Shown: piece by piece, positions 7,672 to 16,562 of the stretch
Layout: every line of letters starts with the position of its first letter
Numbering within the stretch: the first letter of the stretch is position 1
NCBI GenBank assembly: GCA_030631125.1
Contig: DAOVLS010000002.1
Span: 1-24,207 of the forward strand
Length of the DNA: 24,207 bases
Reading direction: 5' to 3'
Source: Planctomycetales bacterium
GTDB taxonomy: Bacteria; Planctomycetota; Phycisphaerae; SM23-33
Notes under the pieces: generated by a model
The model's database searches: none
Seen by the model: only the letters and a program-made list of their open reading frames with translations
Told to the model about the DNA's origin: nothing
Program-made: the position numbers and the translations under genes

Positions 7672-9126
7672 CTACAACACGCATCGCAGGGCTTCGGTCC
7701 ATCCCTGGTAGTACTTGCGGCGGAGATCCGCGGGCATTGCAGGGCGGTAGTCCAGGCTCGGTAAATTCAACGCAGTCAGTTCGTCCAGGGACGAATAGAC
7801 ACCAGCGCCCAGGGCAGAGAGTTCGGGAAGTTGCGAGGCCAGGAGCGGAACGGACGTAATGTCGGCTACGAACTGCATGAGGAAACTGTTGGCCACCATT
7901 CCGCCGTTGCCGCGCACGACGGTAAGCGGAACGTCGGCCTGCGAGGTTATGCAGTCAAGCACGTCGCGCACCTGATAGGCGATGGATTCCAGCGCCGCTC
8001 GTACCACGTGGTTGCGGTTCGAGTGCGACGTGAGGCCGACGACGGCTGCCTTGGCATCAGGACGCCAATGCGGACATCCCAGTCCCGCCAGCGCGGGCAC
8101 CAGATAGACCCCGCCGTTGTCGGGCACAGATGTGGCTAATTCTTCGGTCTGCTCGGGGCTGTCGATCAGTTGCAACTGGTCCTTAAGCCAGGCAATTGTC
8201 GCACCGGTGCAATTGATGATCCCTTCGTAGGCGTAGGTCGCCTGGCCGTCGTGCATCCACGCGATTGTCGATACGAGTCCGCTGTGGGAGATTTGCAACT
8301 GGGAACCTATGTTGACCAGAACGGACGATCCGGTTCCGAATGTAACCTTGGCGTCGCCCGGCTCGAAACACCGCTGGGCGAACAGTGCCGCCTGTGAATC
8401 GCCCATAACGCCGCGGATCGTAACGGGTCTGTCCAGCAGGCCGTCAAGATCGGTTTGCCCGAAGTCGGCGCTGCTGGAGCGTACCTCCGGCAAGGCGGCG
8501 AGGGGCACGGAGAACATCTCGCACAAGTCGCTGTCCCAACGGAGGTTGAGAATGTCATACAGCATCGTGCGGCAGGCGTTGGTGTGATCGGTTGCGAACA
8601 CGCCATAGGCGGTCAGGCGGTAAATCAGGTACGTATCCACCGTGCCGATAAGCGCCTGTCCGGAGGCCAGTGCCGCTGCGATGTCGGGCTTATTGTCGAT
8701 AAGCCACTTAATCTTGGACGCGGAGAAATAACTGTCGATCTTCAGGCCGGTCTTGTTACGGATCTCGTCGGCAGCGCCTCGCTCGGTCAGTCGTGTGCAC
8801 AGTTCGTCGCCCCGACGGTCCTGCCAGATAAGGGCGTGGTGCAGCGGCTTACCGGTTTGGCGATCAAATACCACGATTGTCTCACGCTGGTTGGTAATGC
8901 TCAGGCACAGTAAGTCTGAAGCGGTCAGTTTGCCGCCTTCGATTACCTGGCGCAGGGCCTGGCGGGTATTGGTGAATATCTCCTCGGCGTCATGCTCAAC
9001 CCATCCCGGCTGGGGGTAGTACTGGCGGTGTGGAATTGATGTTTTCGCCAACACTTTTCCGGCAAGCGAGAAGATTATGACCTTGGTGGCCGAGGTGCTT
9101 TGGTCTATCGCTAGGACGTATTTCAA
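7672..9126 (-). CDS. FGGY-family sugar/polyol kinase, glycerol kinase-like, 484 aa
   Basis: The protein aligns by eye with GlpK throughout: phosphate-binding DQSTSATK at residues 8-15, NQRETIVVFD (79-88), IWQDRR (100-105), DSYFSASK (131-138), GDSQAALFAQ (242-251), GLGCPHW and ESIAYQVRDV. Residues equivalent to the GlpK glycerol ligands are present (Arg81, Glu82, Trp101, Tyr133, Asp243). The position of E. coli Phe270 is Ser268 (GTGSS instead of GTGCF). That suggests a substrate larger than glycerol, such as a ketose or tetritol. The TTG start overlaps the transketolase stop (TTGA) and has GGGAGA upstream, so it is translationally coupled. Cytoplasmic and apparently complete. It would phosphorylate the sugar that feeds the transketolase. 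Confidence 0.85.
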   Translation of the reverse strand: MKYVLAIDQSTSATKVIIFSLAGKVLAKTSIPHRQYYPQPGWVEHDAEEIFTNTRQALRQVIEGGKLTASDLLCLSITNQRETIVVFDRQTGKPLHHALIWQDRRGDELCTRLTERGAADEIRNKTGLKIDSYFSASKIKWLIDNKPDIAAALASGQALIGTVDTYLIYRLTAYGVFATDHTNACRTMLYDILNLRWDSDLCEMFSVPLAALPEVRSSSADFGQTDLDGLLDRPVTIRGVMGDSQAALFAQRCFEPGDAKVTFGTGSSVLVNIGSQLQISHSGLVSTIAWMHDGQATYAYEGIINCTGATIAWLKDQLQLIDSPEQTEELATSVPDNGGVYLVPALAGLGCPHWRPDAKAAVVGLTSHSNRNHVVRAALESIAYQVRDVLDCITSQADVPLTVVRGNGGMVANSFLMQFVADITSVPLLASQLPELSALGAGVYSSLDELTALNLPSLDYRPAMPADLRRKYYQGWTEALRCVL

Positions 9127-10058
9127 CTCGTACTTTCTCCCGAAACGCCGGGCATCTGCCGCATCGTTCTCGCCAGGCCAGACGGGTCGATACCGTAATG
9201 GGCGAGTATCTCGTCCTGGCTACCGGTAACGGTATGTTCGTCGGGCAGTCCTACGATTCGCATTGGAACGCGGGTATCGGACTGGGCGATTACAGCGGCA
9301 CAGGCTTCGCCAAGCCCGCCGTGCACGCTGTGTTCTTCAACGCAGACGACGCATCGTGTTTCGCCGGCGGCCCGGAGGACCGCCTCGGTATCAAGGGGTT
9401 TAATCGTATGCATACTGACGACCCGGCAATTCAGGCCCTCGGCTGCAAGGTTCTCTGCAGCGCGTACGGCCCGCCAAACCGCCTCTCCTGTAGCGATGAA
9501 CGTCGCGTCGCGTCCCGGACGCACCTCCAGGGACTTTCCGATTTCGAATTGCGCATCGGGGCTGTACAAGTCGGGCATCGGTTTTTTGCCGAATCTCAGG
9601 TACACGGGTTTGGGATAGTCCGCAGCGGCGGCGACCGCCCGGCGTGTTTCGAAATTATCGGATGGGACGACGATGTCGATGTTGGATATTGCCCGAAGTA
9701 CCGCCAGGTCGTGCAGCGAGTGATGCGTCGAACCCAGCGCGCCGTAGCTGACGCCGGCGCTGATCCCGACGAGCGTTACCGGGTTGTCCGAATAGGCCAC
9801 GTCGTTCTTGATCTGCTCCAGCGCCCGGGTAGTCAGGAAGGATGCCGGCGAGACGGCGAAGACCTTCTTGCCCGTCGATGCCAGCCCGGCGGCGATTCCG
9901 ACGAGGTTCTGTTCGGCGATTCCCACTTCGACAGTCTGTTCGGGCAACTCCTGCCCGAACGCCGTTAGTTTTCCGGAGCCGCGGGAATCACTGGTAACGA
10001 TGTAGATGTGCTTGTCGGCTCGGGCCAGTTCCAGCAATGTCGCGGCTGTCGGTCTTTG
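9123..10058 (-). pseudogene. Transketolase C-terminal subunit, start codon lost
   Basis: This is the pyrimidine-binding and C-terminal part of a split transketolase: VEVGIAEQNLVGIAAGLA carries the conserved ThDP-activating Glu, followed by YGALGSTHHSLHDL and VVPSDNFETRRAV. The C-terminal domain has VVCVEEHSVHGGLGE and VTGSQDEILAHYGID. The typical beginning RPTAATLLELA is readable from about 10058, but no ATG, GTG or TTG precedes it in frame before the stops near 10100. The first usable codon is a TTG at 10037 inside the first helix. The partner N-terminal subunit, which should lie just upstream, is missing. Upstream is the tail of the solute-binding protein, which points to a deletion. It is possibly expressed from the read-through frame but probably not functional alone. 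Confidence 0.7.
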
Positions 10059-12264
10059 GAGTTGCCGAGCCGCCGGGGCGCAGTTTCGGAGTTACTAATG
10101 ATTCGGCAATCTCGCGATCGACAGCCGGTGAACTTTTAGGCCGCTCGAAGTAATACGTCTCGATACCGGTATTGCCCGGGCTTCGCGCTGCCGCGCTGCT
10201 CATTGCCAGTTCGGGAACGTTACGGAAGCCATTCTTGACAATGACGACTTCCGGCGGCGAAGTGGCGATTCCGATAGACCAGGTATTGTCAGTGGCGATT
10301 TTCAGAACCTCATCGAAGTGCTGCTTTTGCCTGGCAAAGGTGGTGGCATGCTTGGCGCGTTCGTAGGCCTCAAATGCACGATACATAGGGTGGTCTTTGG
10401 GGACGGGAACTACACCGGGGTATTTCATGGCGGACTCATTATCATAAAAACCGCCGTACATGTACCACCGGGCCCAACCGACGGCGTAGAAGGATTCGGT
10501 ATAGGTCGGAACAAAGTACCGCGGTGAACTCATCGGCATGTGCTCGCCGCCGCCGCCCCAGATATTGAAGTCGAACTCACGCGAGTCTTTCTTGACGTAA
10601 AACAGGCGCCGGGACTGCTCGCGTGGTATGACATGCACTCCCACTTTCGCCCAGTCATTCACTATGAACTGAGTTACGCCGCTTCTTCTTCGAGCCGCCA
10701 TGTCCAGGTAGAACAGCATGCGCGACCCGTCAGGAAACGTCCTGTATCCTTCAGAATCGCGCTTATTCAGGCCGATTTCGTCCAGAATACGCCCAGCCCG
10801 GTCAGGGTCGTATTCTATGAACGCATTTGAGAGTCGCTCGTTGTGGAAAGGCGATGCCTCGCCCGGAGCAATCTGCGAGGGCTTGGTCTGGTCGTTATAT
10901 TCAGCCTTGATTATTTGCTCGCGGTTGATGGCCAGAGACAATGCCTGTCGGAACCGCTTATTGGCGAGAAATTCCGCCTTCAATTTCGTGTCGGGCTTAT
11001 CCTGGACCACCAGACGGTTCAGATTTGGGTTTATCACATAGTCGCTTCGACCATCCAGGTACCAGTGAAAGACGCGATAGCCGCCTGTTTTGCGCCTGCT
11101 CATCAATTCTGTATAGTTCTCGTAGTTGATATGGCGGGCCTGCATCGTAACCTTGCCGTCGGCAGCGGCAAGGGCAATCATCCTCTTGTCCGAGATTATG
11201 TCGAACTGCATCCTGTCAACGTAGGGAAGTTGATTGCCTTCGGTGTCCACGACGCAGTAGTACGGATTGCGCACGAAGACCTGGGGAGTTGTGAAATTGA
11301 ACGTCCTGTAAATCCAGGGCCAGAGCCGGGGATGTTCCGGGTTCTGGAAATGCTTCATGTATGTGTACAGAGCGGTGCGGCTTGGTAATTTGTAGGCCCG
11401 CATGGCCTCTTCGCAGATTTCCTTGTCGCCGATTGTCGGGTGATACTGCTTCAGATAGTGAGCGGGGCACTCAAAGAACGGAAGCGAGTTTCCGCAGAGG
11501 AATTCCGGGAAAAGCTTGGTCGGCGCGAGTAAGGAGAACTTCACGCGAAAATCGTCGAGTTTCTCGACCTTCCCTTTCTTGTCGGGTCTTACCAGGTAAC
11601 CGGCTCTCGTCCAGTTCGGCATGGGCGAGGTGCCGGTCAGGGTGTCGTCGTTGAACTCGTGTTTCCACCAGTACATGATGTCGTCGGCTGTTACCGGATG
11701 ACCGTCGGACCACTTCATTCCCTTGCGAAGAATAAGGGTGAATTGGCGATTATCCTCTGATGCTTCCAGTCTCTTGATCGTGTGTGGGACAATCGGGTAG
11801 CCCAGTGGCGACCATCGCATCCCCTTTGTCGTCGATAGGCGCCAGGTGATAATACTGACGTCGGTGGGCGATGAGGCTATTCGCAGTCAGGTGCCGCCGT
11901 ACTTGCCGATACCGTCGGTGGCCCGAAGCACGCACGGCTCAGGACCGACACGCTCGGCCACCGGGGGCAATTTGCCCTCACGGACCATCCTGGCAAGAAT
12001 GGGCGATTCGCCCCTGGGATACCACCTGGCCTTGGGGCCTTCACTGTAATCGACTTTGACGTGGAGGACCGGAAGATTATCAGGGTCGAAACTTACATCA
12101 CGCGATTTTTCAGCAGCCTGGATTTCCTCAAGCGTATAGATTTTCTGATTCTCGCTCGACAGATCCGGAATAAACAACCATGCAACTACCCAAAGCACCG
12201 CGGCGGATGCAATACCCGTGAGGAGAAGAGCGAAAACGCAATGAAATGTCGCTCGTACACTCAT
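10059..12264 (-). pseudogene. Oligopeptide-type ABC solute-binding protein with in-frame TGA
   Basis: Family 5 (OppA/DppA-like) extracytoplasmic binding protein. It has an N-terminal membrane anchor (VFALLLTGIASAAVLWVVAW), then ILARMVREGKLPPVAERVG and DGIGKYGGT. A TGA at 11889-11887 follows where this family has Trp (GGTW). The same frame then continues as LRIASSPTDVSIITWRL, GMKWSDGHPVTADDIMYWW and FRQALSLAINREQI to the end. About 735 codons are recovered, the normal size. ATG 12264 is preferred over ATG 12276, which sits directly against the GGAAAG. The natural stop is missing: the frame runs through transketolase sequence to 9988. It would bind oligosaccharides or peptides for an Opp-type transporter. 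The sequence supports a nonsense mutation plus a 3' deletion. Confidence 0.75.
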
Positions 12265-12372
12265 AACATGAAGCATCTTTCCAGAGCAATCTATTCCGAA
12301 AGGCTATCATGTGCAACAATACTGATTCAGCAAAATGAACTTTTGGAAAAACCCCTTCTTCTTGCCGAGTTG

Positions 12373-12391
12373 GAAGATAACGTTTATCTTC
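12373..12391. promoter_or_regulatory. Perfect 8-bp inverted repeat, candidate operator
   Basis: GAAGATAA-CGT-TTATCTTC is a perfect palindrome with a 3-bp centre. It lies in the 184-bp gap between the divergent solute-binding protein and sugar isomerase genes, 58 bp before the isomerase start. Its length and symmetry fit a dimeric repressor such as a LacI or GntR type. No regulator gene is in the window. Confidence 0.5.
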
Positions 12392-12448
12392 TGGCTTTGT
12401 AATTTCTTGAGATAAATATATAGCGAAGCAACTTGCAGGAGTATCAAG

Positions 12449-13411
12449 TTGAAACTGAGACATTCCGTAATGCTGGGTTTGATGGGAAGGCAGGCCGACC
12501 GGTTCCACCAGTACCAGCCCGCTCGTTCGTTCGAAGAGTGCCTGGAAATGGCCTCCAGGGTCAAAGGCGCCGACGGCGTGGAAGTCGTCTATCCCCAGGA
12601 CTTTGGTGACGACGTAGCCGACAGGGTCGAGCAGATCAAAGGTTCGCCTCTGGCTGTGTCGGCTGTGAACCTCAACGTCAAAGGCGAGGATAAATACGGT
12701 GCGGGGTCGTTCACTTCCCCGAACCCGCAGGTTCGTGCCGCTGCCGTCGAGGCCATGAAAACCGCCCAGGACCTGGCTGCGGAATTGGGCGCCGGAATGA
12801 TCACCTGCTGCCCGTTAATCGACGGGCATAACTATAACTTCCAGGTCGATTACCTTCAGCAGTGGAAATGGCTGGAAGAGTCGCTCGCCCAGGCGGCTGG
12901 GCATCGCAACGACATACGAATCTCCCTGGAGTACAAACTCAACGAATCGAGAAACTTCTGCATTTTACCCGACGTTGGGCGAACGCTGCTGCTCTGTGAG
13001 CGGCTAGGACTGGGGCATCTCGGAGTAACGATGGACGTGGGGCACGCCCTGATAGCCAAGGAAACGCCCGCTGAGGCTCTCTGCCTCGCCGCCGGCATAG
13101 ATCGTTTATTCTACGTGCATTTCAACGACAACGCCCGTGAGTGGGACTGGGACATGCTGCCCGGTTCGGTCAACCTTTGGGACTTGGTCGAACTGATGTA
13201 CTATCTCGACAAATTGAATTACGACGGATGGGCTGCTTACGACGTCAATACCCGCAACGGCGATCCTGTCGAAACCATGAGCGCCAGCATAGATATCGTT
13301 AACACCGCCGCCGGGCTTCTCGAGAAGATAGGCCGCGACACGATTGCATCTTTCATCGCCGAAGGTATCCCGGCCAAAGCGTTCGGGCATCTGGTGAGGT
13401 CGCTGTTATGA
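12449..13411 (+). CDS. TIM-barrel sugar isomerase/epimerase (AP-endonuclease-2 fold), 320 aa
   Basis: The protein has the xylose-isomerase-like fold of the PF01261 family. Likely metal ligands are Glu161 (ISLEYK), Asp196 (TMDVGHA), His224 (YVHFND) and Asp265 (YDVNTR). The stretch from DNAREWDWD to GSVNLWDLVELMYYLD is typical of the sugar isomerases with a long C-terminal tail. It would interconvert an aldose and a ketose, or epimerise a ketose; the substrate cannot be read from sequence. The TTG start at 12449 is chosen because AGGAG (12437-12441) precedes it by seven bases. The end overlaps the next ATG by ATGA. It is the first gene of the plus-strand sugar operon, with the palindrome at 12373 upstream. 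Cytoplasmic, complete. Confidence 0.8.
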   Translation: MKLRHSVMLGLMGRQADRFHQYQPARSFEECLEMASRVKGADGVEVVYPQDFGDDVADRVEQIKGSPLAVSAVNLNVKGEDKYGAGSFTSPNPQVRAAAVEAMKTAQDLAAELGAGMITCCPLIDGHNYNFQVDYLQQWKWLEESLAQAAGHRNDIRISLEYKLNESRNFCILPDVGRTLLLCERLGLGHLGVTMDVGHALIAKETPAEALCLAAGIDRLFYVHFNDNAREWDWDMLPGSVNLWDLVELMYYLDKLNYDGWAAYDVNTRNGDPVETMSASIDIVNTAAGLLEKIGRDTIASFIAEGIPAKAFGHLVRSLL

Positions 13412-13980
13412 TTACTCGCAGGGAATTCAACGACGCCACGAGCCGGGCGGCCGAGATGGTCAGGAAGGCAGGCATCGTCGTCCGCGAAGAAGAACTGAAC
13501 AATTTCACTGTGCTGGATTTCGGGCTTGGAGAGTTGGAACAGACCGGCTTGGAGTTGCTGTGGCTTATCAACATGCCCAGGCTTACGCTTAAGATATTGG
13601 TACTGCTGCCGAACCAAACCTGCCCTCAGCACCGCCACCTTCCGTTTGAAGGTTCTGCCGGGAAAGAGGAGACCTTCCGCTGCCTGTGGGGCGAGGTTTA
13701 CGTGATGATGCCCGGCGAACCGACGCCTGAACCGCACGCGAATCCGCCGGCCCATCGCCGGGAGCACTACACATCATGGAACGAGACGGTACTGCATCCC
13801 GGCGAACAACTCACCAGCCCTCCTGATACTTTGCATTGGTTCCAGGCCGGGGTCGAGGGGGCTGTGCTTTACACCTGCGAAACGAAATCCGCCAAAGGGG
13901 CCGACAAGTTCACCGACCCACAGGCCAGCGAAAAACCAACCGAGATCGCGGACGAACAACAAGAAGGTGATGCAAAATGA
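13408..13980 (+). CDS. D-lyxose isomerase-like cupin, 190 aa
   Basis: The cupin metal site is visible: His75 and His77 (CPQHRHLP), Glu88 (KEETF) and His143 (DTLHWFQAG). This is the H-x-H...E...H layout of D-lyxose/D-mannose isomerases (PF07385). EETFRCLWGEVYVMMPGE and SPPDTLHWFQ are diagnostic. The reaction in characterised members is aldose-ketose isomerisation (D-lyxose/D-xylulose, D-mannose/D-fructose). The last ~25 residues are a hydrophilic Glu/Lys-rich tail. It overlaps both neighbours by ATGA, so translation is coupled with the TIM-barrel isomerase and the RpiB-like frame. Cytoplasmic and complete. Having two isomerases in one operon suggests successive or alternative sugar substrates. 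Confidence 0.85.
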   Translation: MITRREFNDATSRAAEMVRKAGIVVREEELNNFTVLDFGLGELEQTGLELLWLINMPRLTLKILVLLPNQTCPQHRHLPFEGSAGKEETFRCLWGEVYVMMPGEPTPEPHANPPAHRREHYTSWNETVLHPGEQLTSPPDTLHWFQAGVEGAVLYTCETKSAKGADKFTDPQASEKPTEIADEQQEGDAK

Positions 13981-14787
13981 AAATTGCCATTGACTGTGAT
14001 TCCGCTGCGATAGAACTGAAAAAGGTGCTCGTCGAGCATCTGAAGGAAAAGCAGGTCGATTTTACCGACCTGGACTACCTGAAGGACCACGATGTTGATT
14101 ACCCCGACATAGGATTCAACCTCGCGCGCGAGATTGCAGCCGGAAACTACGACCGCGGAATACTGCTGTGCGGGACGGTCATCGCAAATGACGACGCACC
14201 GTCCGCTCCGAAAGACCAGCGCGACAAGCGGCGGGGCGTAGCAGGGGAAATCCTGATGTGGAAGGTCGCCGGCGCCAAGGCCGCGATGGGCGGTTCGCTC
14301 GACGAGGTCGTCGCCGTGGCGCAAAAGGCCATCGACAACACTCGCAGTATCGGCGTGGGAACAGACCCGTGCACTATTCCCGCCGTCGGACACCCGAACT
14401 TTTCCATCGAGGACGGAAAGATGGAACTGGGGATCGGGCATCACGGGGAACCGGGAATGAAGGTCGTGCCGCTCCAGAAAGCCGGCGAAATGGCCGGGAC
14501 AATGGTCGATGTCATTATTCTCCGACCTGCCGTTCCAGTCCGGCGATGAGCTCGTCGTGCTGATCTCAGGCCTGGGGGCCACGCCGGTGATGGAACTGTA
14601 TATCCTTTACTCGACGGTGCACGATTTGCTCTGTGAGGCGGGGATGAAAATCTACCGCTCGTACGTCGGGGACTACTTTACCTCGCTGGAGATGGGCGGT
14701 GTAACGTTGACAGTGATGAAAGCCGACGACGAACTCAAACAGTGCATCGATTATCCGTGCGACTCGATGGGATTAACCCAGTTTTGA
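13977..14787 (+). pseudogene. RpiB-like N-terminus fused in frame to DhaK, with a frameshift
   Basis: Residues 1-67 are RpiB/LacA-type sugar-phosphate isomerase (DVDYPDIGFNLAREIAAG, then RGILLCGT with the catalytic-type Cys65). At about residue 68 (near 14178) the frame becomes dihydroxyacetone kinase subunit DhaK: NDDAPSAPKDQRDKRRGVAG, CTIPAVGHPNF and GIGHHGEPGM, where the His of HGEPG in DhaK binds dihydroxyacetone covalently. The first ~100 residues of DhaK and the second half of RpiB are missing. Near 14505-14515 one extra base shifts the frame: the ORF stops at 14549 (ILRPAVPVRR), while DhaK resumes as SDLPFQSGDELVVLISGLGA to its natural end at 14787. This fits an operon of rpiB-dhaK-dhaL collapsed by deletion. 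Neither activity is expected to survive. Confidence 0.75.
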
Positions 14788-14798
14788 CTTAACTTGAG

Positions 14799-15455
14799 GT
14801 GTTCGAGACGAACTCGTTTTCCAACAAGGAAGGCATCGCGATCACTTTTGCGATGATCGACGCGATTGAAGAAAACCGTCAAAAACTCTCCGACATCGAC
14901 GGACTGATCGGCGACGGGGATCACGGAATCAATATGCACAAGGGCTTCGGGCTTTGCAAGGAGCAACTGGATTCCGAGACGATGAATTTTTCGGAGTCAC
15001 TGCAAATCCTCGGTACGGTGCTGGTGGAAAAAATTGGCGGTGCGATGGGACCGCTCTATGGATCGTTTTTCCGGGCGATGGCCAGGACTATCAAGGATAA
15101 CGAGCGGATCGATACCGAGTCTTTCGGTGCGATGCTCCATGCCGCCGAAGAGAAAATCCGCGATATCGGTCAGTGCCGGACGGGCGACAAGACGCTGTTC
15201 GATGTGCTTGCACCGGCAACTGAAGCGTTTGCAAAAGCAAACGCCGACGGGAGCGATTTTTCGTCGGCCCTGACGGCGATGACCCAGGCTGCAGCCGAAG
15301 GTCAAGCCGCCACGGTCGATATGATCGCCAAAAAAGGTCGGGCTGCACGCCTGGCAGAGCGGTCCCGGGGCGTCCCCGACGCCGGTGCGACAAGCTGCTG
15401 CGTAATCCTTACCACTATGGCCAAGACCGCCGAGTCGCTGTTGGCAAAGGGGTGA
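14799..15455 (+). CDS. dhaL: Dihydroxyacetone kinase ADP-binding subunit DhaL-like, 218 aa
   Basis: DAK2 domain. The magnesium-nucleotide motif DGLIGDGDHGINM supplies Asp34, Asp39 and Asp41. Further family motifs are GGAMGPLYGSFF, GDKTLFDVLAPA and GRAARLAERSRGVPDAGATS. The length (218) matches DhaL (about 210). DhaL carries ADP/ATP and phosphorylates dihydroxyacetone, or a tetrulose in related kinases, held by DhaK. Here its DhaK partner is broken. No ATG is available; a GTG at 14799 is the best start, 11 bases after the DhaK stop, with a GAGG that is too close to be ideal. Without DhaK it should be inactive unless another copy exists elsewhere. Whether it pairs with a PTS protein or with ATP cannot be told here. 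Confidence 0.85.
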   Translation: MFETNSFSNKEGIAITFAMIDAIEENRQKLSDIDGLIGDGDHGINMHKGFGLCKEQLDSETMNFSESLQILGTVLVEKIGGAMGPLYGSFFRAMARTIKDNERIDTESFGAMLHAAEEKIRDIGQCRTGDKTLFDVLAPATEAFAKANADGSDFSSALTAMTQAAAEGQAATVDMIAKKGRAARLAERSRGVPDAGATSCCVILTTMAKTAESLLAKG

Positions 15456-15516
15456 ATAATTCCGATTTTGCGATTTTCTGTCAATGTGATTCTTTTTGGA
15501 ATTGAGGAGATATGTA

Positions 15517-16539
15517 ATGGAAACCATATTTCCCGGCAAGGACTGGGAACGAGTTGAGCCTAAGGACGCCGGCATAGACGCCGAGAAGTTGGAGGCCGTC
15601 CGAAAGTGGCACCAGGACCAGGCCGGCGAGAGTCCGTATCGCATTGTCATCGTGAGAGGCGGGCGAATGGTGGCCCAATGGGAACAAGGGATACCGACGG
15701 ACGAAAAGCGCGGAATGGCGTCTGCCACCAAGAGCGTGTTCTCATCCGTTCTTGGCGTTGCCCTGGCAGAGGGTAAGATCGGCTCACCCGACGACCTCGC
15801 GGTGGACTACTACCCGGAAATGATGGATGTGCCCGAAGGTAAAGGGCCTAAGCCGGGCCGATTCGCAAAACCCGAAGACCGCGGTATTACACTTCGCCAA
15901 CTGATAAGCAACACCTCCGGATACATGAAGCCGGGCGAGACGCCCGGGAGCACCTTCCATTACCAGACTTTCGGTATGAACATTTTCTGCCACGCTATCG
16001 AGATGGCCTACGGGCTTTACGACAGCAGCGACCCGGATCGGCTGCCCGGCTTCAATAAACTGGTGGAGAAGAAGATACGCAACCCCATCGGCGGCACGTG
16101 GGACCACTGTTACACTGACTTCAAGCACACACCCGAAGCCGTCAAGAACATCTTCGGGCATAGCCCGCGATGCGTCTCCAGCGCCCGCGACATGGCACGG
16201 ATGGGGCTGCTGTGGTTGCATTTCGGGCGATGGGAAGACCAGCAGGTTATACAGGAAGACTGGATGCGCCAAGCCACTAAAACCTCACCGGACATCATTG
16301 CCAATAATCCGAAGGACAAATGGAAGTACGGCCACGGCTTCTGGGTTAATGACCAGGGCGTTCTCTGGCCTGACCTTCCGAGAGACTCCTTCGCCGCAGC
16401 TGGCGCCGGGGGCAACCACATCTGGGTCTGCCCGAGCCTGGATATGGTCGTCGCTCAAAGCCCAAACCGAAGCCCGAAAGATGAGAGCAACGAGATATCC
16501 GCAGAACTTGTGGAGCAAATTATCACTGCGTGCCGGTAA
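15517..16539 (+). CDS. Serine beta-lactamase-fold hydrolase, 340 aa
   Basis: PF00144-type enzyme (class C beta-lactamase / esterase / D-aminopeptidase group). The SxxK motif is Ser69-Ala-Thr-Lys72 (MASATKSV). A YxT triad (HYQT) stands where YxN is usual, and GAGGNHIWV replaces the KTG/HxG motif. No signal peptide is seen, so it is probably cytoplasmic. The start is ATG 15517 because GAGGAG lies seven bases upstream; the upstream in-frame TTG at 15496 has no ribosome-binding site. It follows DhaL by 61 bp and may be the last gene of the sugar operon. In polysaccharide loci such proteins are often de-esterases, but that role is inference. It is convergent with the glycosidase that ends at 16563. 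Confidence 0.8.
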   Translation: METIFPGKDWERVEPKDAGIDAEKLEAVRKWHQDQAGESPYRIVIVRGGRMVAQWEQGIPTDEKRGMASATKSVFSSVLGVALAEGKIGSPDDLAVDYYPEMMDVPEGKGPKPGRFAKPEDRGITLRQLISNTSGYMKPGETPGSTFHYQTFGMNIFCHAIEMAYGLYDSSDPDRLPGFNKLVEKKIRNPIGGTWDHCYTDFKHTPEAVKNIFGHSPRCVSSARDMARMGLLWLHFGRWEDQQVIQEDWMRQATKTSPDIIANNPKDKWKYGHGFWVNDQGVLWPDLPRDSFAAAGAGGNHIWVCPSLDMVVAQSPNRSPKDESNEISAELVEQIITACR

Positions 16540-16562
16540 AAAAGCCCTGCTCTGATATTGGC

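Noticed and set aside
11887..11889. TGA as Trp or selenocysteine
   Set aside because: Other genes here end at TGA in natural places, and the family has Trp, not Cys or Sec. No clear SECIS-like hairpin was noticed just downstream. A point mutation is simpler.
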